Shown here: positions 10,101 through 21,727 of the stretch, in pieces | Layout: each line of letters begins with the position of its first letter | Position numbering within the stretch: position 1 is the stretch's first letter | DNA from: Euborellia annulipes | Taxonomy: Eukaryota; Arthropoda; Insecta; Dermaptera; Anisolabididae | Direction: 5' to 3' | DNA: 64,000 nucleotides | Assembly: GCA_023213315.1 (NCBI GenBank) | Contig: JAKCPI010028416.1 | Coordinates: 1 to 64,000, forward strand | Notes under the pieces: generated by a model | What the model saw: only the letters and a program-made list of their open reading frames with translations | Databases searched by the model: none | What the model was told of the DNA's origin: nothing | Position numbers and translations under genes: made by a program

Positions 10101-10884
10101 TATCAGGAAAAACATTGAATGATTCGTTAAAACACTTGTTGTGTCAAATATTGTACCATTTCTGAAGATGACGTGTTTTTTTTTACCCAATAAAAAAATA
10201 TATCACCTTGTGTTTTTAGTTTTAATTTACCTAATGCCGATATTTTATTTTCAAAAGAGCATTTTATCAAAGATGAAAAGTTCTCTCAACTGCTTCCTTC
10301 AAAACTTTTGATAAACGAGTTACGTGACATACACACCCTGTGTGACGTATCCCCCCCTCCCCACCCCCACCCCTTTCCCTACTCTCAATATCATATTTCA
10401 AACAAAACTACTTTTTTCTTTTTTTAAAGCAAATAACTCTTGTAAATTAAACGTAGAGACGTTAAATTAGAAAAATACAAATTTCGTTTATTCATTTCTT
10501 ATTCAAAAGGAATAATACTAAAAAATAATAAATATAACTGGCTGGCATCTAATTTAATCCATTTTTTGTTTTTTTGTTTTTGTTTTAATTCTCGAGAGTT
10601 TTTTAATCAAACAACGGAACAACAACAACAACAAGTCGTAGAAAAGTATATCATACGTCAAATTAAAGCCACCCCTGAAAATGATAATAAATATTAAAAA
10701 AGTTATGAGCTTAAATGAAATCTGTCAGAAAGAAAGAAAAAGCTATTCGATTCTCTTTTTGAATCATATTTACAAAAAAAAAAAAAACTTTGGTAGCCCT
10801 ACTCTAAAATTAACCGCTTTGCCCTCCTTTTTTTGACATCAGGGCCGCCTGCGGCAGACCCCCATCTTTTCCGTTGTGTCATAA
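10101..10884. other. No gene: sequence between two inverted family C fragments
   Basis: About 0.78 kb with a C-rich tract (10348-10378), an AAC microsatellite (10616-10633) and poly-A runs. It could be the body of a larger element whose ends are the flanking C fragments. No conserved reading frame survives when compared with its mirror (15935-16735), where the G tract is longer. Confidence 0.5.
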
Positions 10885-11450
10885 AAAGCATGCCCAAAAA
10901 ATCAAGTAATTCAAAAATTTGCCAAGAGATGTCAGAATGGTAGCTAATAATATTTAATGCATTTGGTAGATTTTCAATGATCTTGTAACAATAAATACTT
11001 TATAAATGTTATTAGAATATATTATGTATCTTTTATAAAAGCATATAAATATATAAATGTAGGCAAGATATAGGCGAAAAGGGGATCAGCTGTTAGACTA
11101 GCCTGCCATCTATTGCAAGAATGCTGAACTAATTTGACAGATGGTTTTTAAATAAATCATCTAAGCTTATTTTAAAAATTTCTTAATTAATATGTGATTA
11201 ATAATAACAATAAATTCATTTTTAAATTAAAAAAAAATTAAAGATTATTGGGACAGATTGTTTTTTTGTATTTGCTTGATAACAAAAAAATTAATTACGT
11301 TAATTTTTTAATAAGTCATTAAAAAAATTATAGCTCGATGTCCCAATAATCTCTTATGAATTTAATTCATTTAAAAAAAACCGCATTGAAAAATTCCTTT
11401 TAATAGTATAGTTTTTTTTAAAGTACGCTCCTGAACCCCCCTTAATAGCT
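10885..11450 (-). mobile_element. Family C repeat, reverse copy (left arm)
   Basis: Reverse of the 33515-34090 and 39788-40245 copies. It includes the outer terminus CGCTCCTGAACCCCCCTTAA (11425-11444) next to TTAA, and CCCAATAATCTCTTATGAAT. The mirror is at 15360-15925. Confidence 0.75.
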
Positions 11451-11457
11451 CAAAAAA

Positions 11458-12137
11458 AAATCTGGTGTGACTGGCGCACAGCACACAACTTTCTCTTACC
11501 TTCGGTAATCGAAAGTTGTGTTCTGTGCTTGTCACACCAGATTTTTTGTGTCGAGATATATTTAGTTTCCGACAGTACGGTACATTCGATTTTCAAGATG
11601 TAGGCCTACAATTTATAAGTATGGCAAAATGTTTATATTTTGTTACCATGGGAACCATTTCTCCTATCTTTTCTATGAAATACAAGAGTAAAGTGGTCTT
11701 CAGAAGTTTTCAATCACAAAATGAGAATATACATTTTAAAGAACATCTAAAAAATAATTGATTTTTGAATTAAAAAAAAAATCGTTGGAGCGAATTTTGA
11801 GAAAATCGAAAAAAACTGAAAAAGTACATCAGTAAAGTACTAGTAATCTTTGGCCGATTTTGATTAAAAGCTTATTTTTTCCGGTCCCGGGGGTGTTTAA
11901 GTTAAATATAGAATTTCAACCTCGTAGCTCAATTCCTTCATGCTTAAAATTGAACACCCACACACCCACACACCCACACACCCACAGACAGACCATGTCG
12001 CGAAAACCACTTTTTTGGATTCAGGGGACCTCAAAACGTGAAGATCCATCAAAATCTCGACATCGAATTTTTGACATGAATCCAATACTTTCTCTCTATA
12101 TATATATTACATATATACATAGGTAAGAGAAAGTAAA
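11458..12137 (-). mobile_element. Repeat A copy, GGGTGT subtype (left arm)
   Basis: Complete, minus orientation: hairpin ATCTGGTGTGACTGGCGCAC...GTCACACCAGATTTTT (11458-11546), microsatellite ACACCCACACACCCACACAC (11956-11985), block GGATTCAGGGGACCTC, and the inner terminal hairpin GGTAAGAGAAAGTA (12122-12135). The mirror at 14668-15352 differs almost only in homopolymer lengths. Confidence 0.85.
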
Positions 12138-12439
12138 AAGGGATTTTGGAGCGGAAATAATTTTTCTGAAATATCTAGAAGGCCCGTTTCGTAAATTTAA
12201 ACAGATAATTACTCAAATAGAGCGTGATAGAATTGATATTAACAAATTATATAAAACTTATAGATTTTGGGCTTTATTGTTTGGAAATTTATATATCCTA
12301 TAATATAATTGCGTAGTATATGTCTTTCTGTCATGATTTGTTTGATCAAGTTTCTCAAGTTAAAATTTCAAAATAAAGTTGTGAGTTCATTGAGTGAACT
12401 CATATGAAATCAGCTCTAAAACAGTCTGCGATAGCCTAA

Positions 12440-13055
12440 TTAAATTAAACGAATTAGGGAAAGAAAATAAGGTTACTCTTCACTGGGTCCCATGACACAC
12501 TGGGTTGGAGGGCACCGAAGAAGCAGATAAGCTTGCAAAAAGGGGATCAGAAACACCTTTTACCGTGGAATTGGGATGAACACCATCCGGGCGACTCAGG
12601 ATTCAAAGGAAATGAACAGCTATGGAGAGAACATCCTAAACTGAGACAATCTAAAGAACTCCTTGGGACATTTAACCAGAAGAGAAATGCGGATTGCCTC
12701 AAACTTAGCAAGAACAAGTTGAGAATACTAACGGGATTCTTAACAGGACACTGCAGACTGAAGGAACTGGGTCTGGAAGAAATTGGCACATGCAGATTCT
12801 GTGAATCAGATCTCATCTCCTTAAGGATCGTGGAACCTTGATCCAAAAGAGTATGAGGAGCATATTGCCTGTCATCGAAGGAGCTTGATTCCTTAGAACA
12901 GCGCCAGATCCTCAGCTTTCTAGAGGCCACAGGTCTGGAAAGAATACTCTGAACGGGGATTTACACCTTAGGAGGATGAAAGAAAGGGGGACACAATAGA
13001 TCCAGGAGGTCGCAGTGCAACATACACCCCATCGAAGAAATCAATCAATCAATCA
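12440..13055 (+). pseudogene. 5'-truncated LINE (I/Jockey-type) 3' end with RNase H remnant, left arm
   Basis: Shifting frames encode the end of a LINE polyprotein. VTLHWVPWHTGLEGTEEADKL (12471-12535) is the RNase H domain end, where the family pattern is W-V-P-x-H-x-G-x-x-G-N-E-x-A-D. LRILTGFLTGHCRLKELGL (12715-12775) and TCRFCES are the C-terminal block that follows it in these LINEs. The end shows the typical GGGGGACACAATAGATCC...GGTCGCAGTGCAA and a tail of ATCA repeats (13039-13055). Frameshifts and stops break the frame. The reverse transcriptase region is absent, as usual for 5'-truncated copies. The mirror is at 13740-14370. Confidence 0.8.
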
Positions 13056-13284
13056 ATGGGACGTTATGGAAATTACTTGGGGTCCCCAAATCCCCAAATT
13101 GGAAGGCTCAAAAAATTTCCCGTCGGAAAGCATTGGGTTCTATCTTTCCTTATGAAAATTTAACCCAATTAATTGTAATAATAATTAAATCTCTCAAATG
13201 ATAAATAATAATAATTGTAGGGTGTCAGGTTCTGCAAAGAAGATCCCTGTTAAAATCCTTGGCGTTCGAGATTTTTCATTAAAT
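13056..13284. other. No gene: AT-rich sequence beside the palindrome centre
   Basis: Includes TCCCCAAATCCCCAAATTGG and AATAATAAT runs. Mirrored almost exactly at 13529-13739. Nothing recognised. Confidence 0.5.
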
Positions 13285-13420
13285 AAAAATATTTATTTAA
13301 TGCAAACAAATCCTCAGGCAGGCACTGGATTGGAATATTGGATCTCACCACAATAGCACCCAGGCAACTCTACGGGGAGAGGGAGTTGCTGTGACATCCC
13401 TTCTTGTGGAAGGGACGTAA
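13285..13420 (+). repeat. Family D repeat fragment at the palindrome centre
   Basis: AATATTTATTTAATGCAAAC, GGCACTGGATTGGAATATTG, CACAATAGCACCCAGGCAA and GTGACATCCC...GGAAGGGACGTAA match 51660-51800 base for base apart from a few changes. The right arm contains this only up to the spacer edge. Confidence 0.8.
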
Positions 13421-13432
13421 AGCAGAAACTCT
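13381..13432. other. 52-bp spacer at the centre of the giant palindrome
   Basis: The left arm ends CTACGGGGAGA at 13380 and the right arm begins TCTCCCCGTAG at 13433. The first 40 or so spacer bases (GGGAGTTGCTGTGACATCCC onward) continue the family D repeat of the left arm, as shown by the copy at 51755-51797. About 12 bases (AGCAGAAACTCT) match neither side. The inversion breakpoint is therefore inside a family D copy. Confidence 0.85.
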
Positions 13433-13739
13433 TCTCCCCGTAGAGTTGCCTGGGTGCTATTGTGGTGAGATCCAATATTCCAATCCAGTGCCTGCTTGAG
13501 GATTTGTTTGCATTAAATAAATATTTTATTTAATGAAAAATCTCGAACGCCAAGGATTTTAACAGGGATCTTCTGCAGAACCTGACACCCTTACAATTAT
13601 TATTATTTATCATTTGAGAGATTTAATTATTATTACAATTAATTGGGTTAAATTTTCATAAGGAAAGATAGGAACCCAATGCTTTCCGACGGAAATTTTT
13701 GAGCCTTCCAATTTGGGGATTTAAAGGGGCCTCAAGTAA

Positions 13740-14370
13740 TTTCCATAACGTCCCATTGATTGATTGATTGGGATTTCTTCGATTAGGTGTATGTTGCACG
13801 CGACCCCTGGATCTATTGTGTCCCCCTTTCCTTCATCCTCCTACAAGCGTAAATCCCCGTCCAGAGTAACTTTCCAGACCTGTGGCCTCTAGAAAGCTGA
13901 GGATCTGGCGCTGTTCTAAGGAATCAATCTCTTCATGACAGGCAATATGCTCCTCATACTCTTTTGGACGGTTCCACGATCCTTAAGGAGATGAGATCGG
14001 ATTGACAGAATCTGCATGTGCCAATTTCTTTCCAGACCCAGTTCCTTCAGTCTGTAGTGTCCTGTTAAGACTCCCGTTAGTATTCTCAACTTGTTCTTGC
14101 TAAGTTTGAGGCAATCCGCATTTCTCTTCTGGTTAAATGTCCCAAGGAGTTCTTTAGATTGTCTCAGTTTAGGATGTTCTCTCCATAGCTGTTCATTTCC
14201 TTTGAATCCTGAGTCGCCCGGATGGTGTTCATCCCAATTCCACGGTAAAAGGTGTTTCTGATCCCCTTTTTTGCAAGCTTATCTGCTTCTTCGGTGCCCT
14301 CCAACCCAGTGTGTCATGGGACCCAGTGAAGAGTAACCTTATTTTCTTCCCTAATTCGTTTGAATTTAAT
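13740..14370 (-). pseudogene. LINE 3' end with RNase H remnant, right-arm copy
   Basis: Inverted copy of 12440-13055 with the same end structure (ATTGATTGATTG tail at 13755-13769) and the same truncation. Several homopolymer differences move frame breaks between the copies, so neither is coding. Confidence 0.8.
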
Positions 14371-14667
14371 TAGGCTATCGCAGACTGTTTTAGAGCTGAT
14401 TTCATATGAGTTCACTCAATGAACTCACAACTTTATTTTGAAATTTTAACTTGAGAAACTTGATCAAACAAATCATGACAGAAAGACATATACTACGCAA
14501 TTATATTATAGGATATATAAATTTCCAAACAATAAAGCCCAAAATCTATAAGTTTTATATAATTTGTTAATATCAATTCTATCACGCTCTATTTGAGTAA
14601 TTATCTGTTTAAATTTACGAAACGGGCCTTCTAGATATTTCAGAAAAATTATTTCCGCTCCAAAATC

Positions 14668-15352
14668 CCTTTTACTTTCTCTTACCTATGTATATATGTA
14701 ATATATATATAGAGAGAAAGTATTGGATTCATGTCAAAAATTCGATGTCGAGATTTTGATGGATCTTCACGTTTTGAGGTCCCCTGAATCCAAAAAAGTG
14801 GTTTTCGCGACATGGTCTGTCTGTGGGTGTGTGGGTGTGTGGGTGTGTGGGTGTTCAATTTTAAGCATGAAGGAATTGAGCTACGAGGTTGAAATTCTAT
14901 ATTTAACTTAAACACCCCCCGGGACCGGAAAAATAAGCTTTTAATCAAAATCGGCCAAAGATTACTAGTACTTTACTGATGTACTTTTTCAGTTTTTTTT
15001 CGATTTTCTCAAAATTCGCTCCAACGATTTTTTTTTTAATTCAAAAATCAATTATTTTTTAGATGTTCTTTAAAATGTATATTCTCATTTTGTGATTGAA
15101 AACTTCTGAAGACCACTTTACTCTTGTATTTCATAGAAAAGATAGGAGAAATGGTTCCCATGGTAACAAAATATAAACATTTTGCCATACTTATAAATTG
15201 TAGGCCTACATCTTGAAAATCGAATGTACCGTACTGTCGGAAACTAAATATATCTCGACACAAAAAATCTGGTGTGACAAGCACAGAACACAACTTTCGA
15301 TTACCGAAGGTAAGAGAAAGTTGTGTGCTGTGCGCCAGTCACACCAGATTTT
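14668..15352 (+). mobile_element. Repeat A copy, GGGTGT subtype (right arm)
   Basis: Inverted counterpart of 11458-12137. Begins TTTTACTTTCTCTTACC, microsatellite GGGTGTGTGGGTGTGTGG (14824-14853), ends in the hairpin at 15270-15352. Confidence 0.85.
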
Positions 15353-15359
15353 TTTTTGA

Positions 15360-15925
15360 GCTATTAAGGGGGTTCAGGAGCGTACTTTAAAAAAAACTAT
15401 ACTATTAAAAGGAATTTTTCAATGCGGTTTTTTTTAAATGAATTAAATTCATAAGAGATTATTGGGACATCGAGCTATAATTTTTTTAATGACTTATTAA
15501 AAAATTAACGTAATTAATTTTTTTGTTATCAAGCAAATACAAAAAAAACAATCTGTCCCAATAATCTTTAATTTTTTTTTAATTTAAAAATGAATTTATT
15601 GTTATTATTAATCACATATTAATTAAGAAATTTTTAAAATAAGCTTAGATGATTTATTTAAAAACCATCTGTCAAATTAGTTCAGCATTCTTGCAATAGA
15701 TGGCAGGCTAGTCTAACAGCTGATCCCCTTTTCGCCTATATCTTGCCTACATTTATATATTTATATGCTTTTATAAAAGATACATAATATATTCTAATAA
15801 CATTTATAAAGTATTTATTGTTACAAGATCATTGAAAATCTACCAAATGCATTAAATATTATTAGCTACCATTCTGACATCTCTTGGCAAATTTTTGAAT
15901 TACTTGATTTTTTTGGGCATGCTTT
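15360..15925 (+). mobile_element. Family C repeat (right arm)
   Basis: Counterpart of 10885-11450. Starts TTAAGGGGGTTCAGGAGCG (15365-15383), the best preserved family terminus. Confidence 0.75.
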
Positions 15926-15934
15926 TTATGACAC

Positions 15935-16735
15935 AACGGAAAAGATGGGGGTCTGCCGCAGGCGGCCCTGATGTCAAAAAAAGGAGGGCAAAGCGGTTAA
16001 TTTTAGAGTAGGGCTACCAAAGTTTTTTTTTTTTTTTGTAAATATGATTCAAAAAGAGAATCGAATAGCTTTTTCTTTCTTTTCTGACAGATTTCATTTA
16101 AGCTCATAACTTTTAATATTTATTATCATTTTCAGGGGTGGCTTTAATTTGACGTATGATATACTTTTCTACGACTTGTTGTTGTTGTTGTTCCGTTGTT
16201 TGATTAAAAAAACTCTCGAGAATTAAAACAAAAACAAAAAAAACAAAAAATGGATTAAATTAGATGCCAGCCAGTTATATTTATTATTTTTTAGTATTAT
16301 TCCTTTGAATAAGAAATGAATAAACGAAATTTGTATTTTTCTAATTTAACGTCTCTACGTTTAATTTACAAGAGTTATTTGCTTTAAAAAAAGAAAAAAG
16401 TAGTTTTGTTTGAAATATGATATTGAGAGTAGGGGAAAGGGGTGGGGGGGGGGGGGTGGGGAGGGGGGATACGTCACACAGGGTGTGTATGTCACGTAAC
16501 TCGTTTATCAAAAGTTTTGAAGGAAGCAGTTGAGAGAACTTTTCATCTTTGATAAAATGCTCTTTTGAAAATAAAATATCGGCATTAGGTAAATTAAAAC
16601 TAAAAACACAAGGTGATATATTTTTTTATTGGGTAAAAAAACACGTCATCTTCAGAAATGGTACAATATTTGACACAACAAGTGTTTTAACGAATCATTC
16701 AATGTTTTTCCTGATAAGATGGCGTAGTGTGTTAT
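15935..16735. other. No gene: right-arm copy of the C-fragment interior
   Basis: Mirror of 10101-10884. Contains a G tract (16443-16456), GTT microsatellite (16177-16193) and poly-T. Nothing recognised. Confidence 0.45.
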
Positions 16736-17002
16736 AAAAAGTATGCCCAAAAAATCAAGTAATTCAAAAATTTGCCAAGAGATGTCAGAATGGTAGCTAA
16801 TAATATTTAATGCATTTGATTGATTTTCATTGATCTTTTAACAATAAATACTTTATAAATGTTATTATATATTATATATCTTTTATAAAAGCATAAATAT
16901 AGGCTATTAGGGGATCGGCTGTTAGACTAGCCTGCCATCTATTGCAAGAATGCTGAACTAATTTGACAGTTGGTTTTTAAATAAATCATCTAAGCTTATT
17001 TT
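16736..17002 (-). mobile_element. Family C repeat fragment (right arm)
   Basis: Counterpart of 9816-10100 in reverse: AGTATGCCCAAAAAATCAAG, GCCAAGAGATGTCAGAATGG, CTAGCCTGCCATCTATTGC. Confidence 0.7.
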
Positions 17003-17703
17003 AAAAAATCTGGTGTGACTGGCGCACAGCACACAACTTTCTCTTACCTTCGGTAATCGAAAGTTGTGTACTGTGCTTGTCTCACCAGATTTTTTGTGTC
17101 GACATGTATTTAGTTTCCGACAGTACGGTACATTCGATTTTCAAGATGTAAAATTTATAAGTATGGCAAAATATTTATATTTTGTTACCATAGCAACCAT
17201 AGGAGAAATTCCTATCTTTCCTATGAAGAACAAGAGTAAAGTGGTCTTCAGAAGATTTCAATCACAAAATGAGAATATACATTTTATAGAGAATCTAAAA
17301 AATAATTGATTTTTGAATTTAAAAAAAATCGTTGGAGCAAATTTTGAGAAAATCGAAAAAAACTGAAAAAGTGCATCAGTAAAGTACTAGTACTCTTTGG
17401 CTGATTTTGTTCAAAAGCTTCGTGTCACGTCCCATGGGGGTGCCTAACTTAAATATAAAATTTCAACTTTCTAGCTCTTTTTGTTCTTGAGATATTTTGT
17501 TCACAGACACACAGACACACACACAGACACACACACAGACACACAGACAGACAGACAGACCATGTCGCGAAAACCATTTTTTGGATTCAGGGGACCTCAA
17601 AACGTGTATATCCATCAAAATCTCGACATCGAATTTTTGACATGAAACCAATACTTTCTCTCTCTATATATTAACATATATATAGAGGTACGAGAAAGTA
17701 AAA
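17003..17703 (-). mobile_element. Repeat A copy (right arm)
   Basis: Counterpart of 9107-9815. The microsatellite is AGACACACACACAGACACAC with AGAC repeats (17510-17560), terminal GGTACGAGAAAGTAAAA at 17684-17702. Confidence 0.85.
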
Positions 17704-17983
17704 ACTTGAGGTTCAGCTAGTATTAAGATAAGTGTTTTATATCAAGACCACTTTTTAAAACAAAATCAAATTTACGTTTTAATGAAATTTCCACAACCTT
17801 TTGAAAATATATTATCACACTAAAGTATAGTTAGATTTTTTTTTTAAATTGAGAACACTTTTAATCTTATTTATTACTTTTAAATTCATTGTTTAAAACG
17901 AGAGCTTAAAGCTGTTAAAGCACATTTTCTCAATCAAGATTGAAGATTATAGAGTGGGAAAAGGGAAAAGAGTTTGTAAAAAA

Positions 17984-19165
17984 AATTTGGTGTGACTGTC
18001 GCACAGCACACAACTTTCTCTTACCTTCGGCAATCGAAAGTTGTGTTCTGTGCTTGTTACACCAGATTTTTCGTGTCGACATATGTTTAGTTTCCGCCGA
18101 TATATTAGAATTGAAGATGTAAAATTTATTATTATGGGAAAATATATTTTGTTCCATGGCAACCATTTCTCCTATCTTCTCTATGGAGTACAAGAGTAAA
18201 GTGGTCTTCAGAATATTTCAATGACAAAATGAGAATATACATTTTAAAGAGCATCTAAAAAATAATTGATTTTTGAATTTAAAAAAAAAATCGTTGCAGT
18301 AAATTTTGAGAAAATCGAAAAAAACTGAAAAACTACTTCAGCAAAGTACTAGTACTCTTTGGCCGATTTTGATTAAAAGCTTATTTTCACGCTCCCGGGA
18401 GGTGTTTAACTTATATATAAAATTTCAGCCCCATAGCTCAATTCCTTCATGCTTAAAATTGAACACACACCCACACACCCAGTGACTGTGAACAAAATAT
18501 CTCAAGAACAAAAAGAGTTATGAGGACGAAATTTTATATTTAAGTTAGGTACCTCCCTGAGAGGTGACAGGAAGCTTTTAATCAAAATCGGTCAAAGAGT
18601 ACTAGTACTTTACTGATGTACTTTTTCAGTTTTTTTCGATTTTCTCAAAATTTGCTCCAACGATTTTTTTTTAAATTCAAAAATCAATTGTCTGTTAGAT
18701 ACTCTTTAAAATATATATTCTCATTTTGCTATTGAAATCTTCTGAAGACCACTTTACTCTTGTACTTCATAAGGAGAAATGAGAAATGGTTGCCATGGTA
18801 ACAAAATATAAATATTTTCCCATACTTATAAATTTTATTACATCTTGGATTTGGCCCGGGAGCCGTGGCTCAGTGGGAAGACATTAGCTTCTCGCACCGG
18901 AGTCCCGGGTTCGCTTCCCATCCCAAGCGAGAAAAATTTATTTCATTTGATTTGATTGCAAATCATTTGAAATAAATAGGGATGGGGTCTAAATGGCCTT
19001 AGATGCCGAAAAAAGACCTTAAAAAAAAAAAAAAAAAAAAAAACATCTTGGATTTTAATATATCGGCGGAAACTAAATATATGTCGAGACAAAAAATCTG
19101 GTGTGACAGGCACAGAACACAACTTTCGATTGTGTTAAGTGCGACCAGTCACACCAGTTTCTTTT
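17984..19165. mobile_element. Head-to-head pair of repeat A copies (right arm)
   Basis: Inverted counterpart of 7629-8828, with the same central join near 18478 and the same SINE in one half. Conservation in both arms shows the pair existed before the large duplication. Confidence 0.8.
18853..19042 (+). mobile_element. tRNA-derived SINE, family 1 (right arm)
   Basis: tRNA-like head with A-box TGGCTCAGTGGG and B-box GGGTTCGCTTCCC, body, and an A tail of about 23. Flanked by a perfect 13-bp duplication ACATCTTGGATTT (18840-18852 and 19043-19055), proof of LINE-type retroposition. Confidence 0.9.
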
Positions 19166-19757
19166 AACAAAATATTCAGGATTTCATCTTGCCTAGCATT
19201 TAGTGACACCGTCAGATTATTATTATATATATATTTTTTTAAATGATAATAAAATGAAATTAGAATTCCTCTTAACACCTCATATCTCTCTCTCTCTCTC
19301 TCTTTTAACCGGGTCTAATTTTTTTTTTCTCTTCTCTTCTCTTTTGTTGAAACGACGACGGAAATAAATAAACTGCTCATGTGAGTGAGGAAAGGAGAGA
19401 GAGAGAGCGGAGAGCAGAGCATTTGAGGAAGATGAGCTGCTGCGTCTCCAGAGATAATTACTCTCGCTCTCGCTCTCTCCCAGCCAAGAAATTAGCTAAA
19501 TGAAGCTCTCAAGAGACGAAGAGAGAAAGCTCTTCTTCCCTATTCACCCAAGGGAACATGTCCACACTTTCTTTTTTTTTTTTTGGTGGTCGGATAGCAA
19601 AAAATTCCTTCGCTTTTATTACTCACAGCCACAAATTTAAGAATTATATTAATTAAACAGCTATTTAGATAATTTAATTATTTCTTTAAATACCAACAGT
19701 TTCAGTTTCGTCCTTTAACGCTCTTTAGTATTTAGCTCGGGCCCACACTTTCATATG
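19166..19757. other. No gene: CT/GA-rich right-arm sequence
   Basis: Mirror of 7025-7628; TC and GA microsatellites (19284-19303, 19395-19410) vary in length between the arms. Nothing recognised. Confidence 0.45.
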
Positions 19758-20662
19758 GACCCTGTTATGCATTAGTGTGTCAAGCGCCAAAAATTAAAAA
19801 TTGAGTTAATCACGGAATATTGTTTCAAATGCTATTTTTTTTTACTTTCTCTTACCTCTATATATATGTTAATATATATAGAGAGAGAAAGTATTGGTTT
19901 CATGTCAAAAATTCGATGTCGAGATTTTGACGGATATACACGTTTTGAGGTCCCCTGAATGTAAAAAAGTGGTTTTCGCGACATGGTCTGTCTGTCTGTC
20001 TGTGTGTCTGTCTGTGAACAAAATATCTCAAGAAAGGAAAGAGCTAGAAGGTTGAAATTTTATATTTAAGTTAGGCACCCCCATGGGACGTGACACGAAG
20101 CTTTTGAACAAAATCGAACAAAGAGTACTAGTACTTTACTGATGCACTTTTTCAGTTTTTTTCGATTTTCTCAAAATTTGCTCCCTCGATTTTTTTTTAA
20201 ATTCAAAAATCAATTATTTTTTAGATTCTCTATAAAATGTATATTCTCATTTTGTGATTGAAATCTTCTGAAGACCACTTTACTCTTGTACTCCATAGAA
20301 AAGATAGAAGAAATGGTTGCCTTGGTAACAAAATATAAATATTTTCCCATACTTATAAATTGTACATCTTGAAAATCGAATGTACCCTACTGTCGGAAAC
20401 TAAATACATGTCGACACAAAAAATCTGGTGTGACAAGCACAGTACACAACTTTCGATTACCGAAGGTAAGAGAAAGTTGTGTGCTGTGCGCCAGTCACAG
20501 CAGATTTTTTATGAAATATGTCCTAAAAAAATTTATATTTAATGTTACTTGCACAATTGACAAAAAAAATTATATATAATCCAATGAAAACAAAAATCTT
20601 TAAAGTTAATTTTCTCAAATCTCGGTAGCTGGCGCTTGACACACTAATGCGTAACAGGGTTC
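19758..20662. mobile_element. MITE family G, right-arm copy split by repeat A
   Basis: Ends CCTGTTATGCATTAGTGTGT (19758-19777) and ACACTAATGCGTAACAGG (20641-20658) are the family G inverted repeats. The two halves join to match 6787-7024. Confidence 0.75.
19842..20508 (+). mobile_element. Repeat A copy with known empty site
   Basis: Complete: ACTTTCTCTTACC hairpin, block A, CTGT microsatellite (19986-20015), block B, terminal hairpin ending CAGCAGATTTTTT. The left arm at 6940-6952 preserves the unfilled site, GCTA-T6-ATGAAAT read on the minus strand, against GCTA-T9 then ACTTTC...AGA-T6-ATGAAAT here. The insertion lies in a T tract, with no duplication visible beyond T residues. Confidence 0.9.
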
Positions 20663-20764
20663 ATATATTCTTTAGAATTTAATTTAATTATTTCAAGGGT
20701 AGACATACTTCAATATCCCCATCCATTTGACAATTAATAACTCAGAAATTCAGTAATGCTGGGA

Positions 20765-21060
20765 ATAAAAAAAAAAATCATTGTGTGGTTTTATGAAAGC
20801 ACGATGCAAGTGAAACTTTTTTTTTCGGATCGTAACAGAAAATTATTCAATTAAGGGTATTTTAATCTTAACTTAATAATTGGAAAATGGGAAGTCAATA
20901 GACGTATGTTAAAAACTGAGAACAATATTGAAGTTTTGAATCATTTTAAATTATTTAAAAAAATTATATTTTTAACAATTTAAAAATTGAATAATTAATA
21001 GACGCTCTTTAATATTTAGCTCGGTCCCACACTTTCCAATAATCTTTAGAATTTGATTTA
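20765..21060 (+). repeat. Dispersed repeat family E (right arm)
   Basis: Counterpart of 6400-6720. Contains GATGCAAGTGAAACTTTTTT and TTCGGATCG. Confidence 0.5.
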
Positions 21061-21480
21061 ATTATTTAGTAAGTGTAGATAGTGTAGATGAGATATTTGC
21101 TCAGGGACCCACAGGCGACCATGAGCTACCCGACCTGGGACTGGCAGTCCTATTCTTTACATGTCTGTCCCTTCTATATTTTCAACAAGTGTCAGACCTT
21201 GCGACGGACCGTTCTATTTCTTCCGGTCGCAAAAAACCCATTCGGTCAGCCCCTTTACCGCCGTCCCCGCACCTTGGGAATAATGTGGGCAGGGAGGGAA
21301 GAAGAAGATAGACTTCAATATCCCCATCCATCCATTTCCGCAACTTTAAAAATTAATAATTCAGAAATTCATTAAATATATATTGCCGGGAATCGCAGAT
21401 TATAAAAATATCAGCTTTTTCTTCTTTCTTATCACTTCAAATTTATTACAAATATTTTCGTTCCCTCTTCAGTGCTTATA

Positions 21481-21727
21481 TGGACCGTTTATTTTGAAAG
21501 TGGTGTAAGTCCATTATTTTAAAAAAATGAGATATCGCATAATTTATGAATTAATATAAATTTTCTATGTATAACTAGCAAGTGGTAAATTTCTTAAAGA
21601 ATTCACATGTTTTGTACAATTGAAAATTGGTCGTTAAATAGACTTTTTAATAAACAGATTTGTTAACCTTTCATTTTCTCGAAACAATAGAAAATGGATT
21701 TGCACCACTTTCAAAATAAACGATCCA
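21481..21727. mobile_element. MITE family F (right arm)
   Basis: TA, TGGACCGTTTATTTTGAAAG at the left; AAAATAAACGATCCA, TA at the right. Counterpart of 5680-5934. Confidence 0.7.

Larger units (their letters stand above)
3130..13380 (+). repeat. Giant inverted duplication, left arm (~10.25 kb)
   Basis: Reading this segment forward gives the same sequence as reading 30800 back to 13433, once two right-arm insertions are skipped. Net lengths agree (about 10.25 against about 10.1 kb). Paired landmarks: 3853-4047/29879-30091, 4337-4603/29340-29610, 5680-5934/21481-21727, 6133-6333/21088-21288, 7751-7942/18853-19042, 9107-9815/17003-17703, 12440-13055/13740-14370. Differences near the centre are nearly all homopolymer or single-base; further out substitutions and indels accumulate. 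The outer limit lies in a family C repeat fragment (about 3135-3240). Confidence 0.95.

Noticed and set aside
11516..11761. 81-codon open frame (MCSVLVTPDFLCRD...) and its relatives at 9509, 15048, 17064, 42146, 47122 and 62014
   Set aside because: They recur with every repeat A copy, start in the terminal hairpin and change frame between copies; they are by-products of a non-coding repeat.
11860..12126. Recurring frames with MSRKPLFWIQGTSK or MDSCQKFDVEILMD
   Set aside because: Both strands of repeat A block A and its microsatellite; no conserved start or stop.
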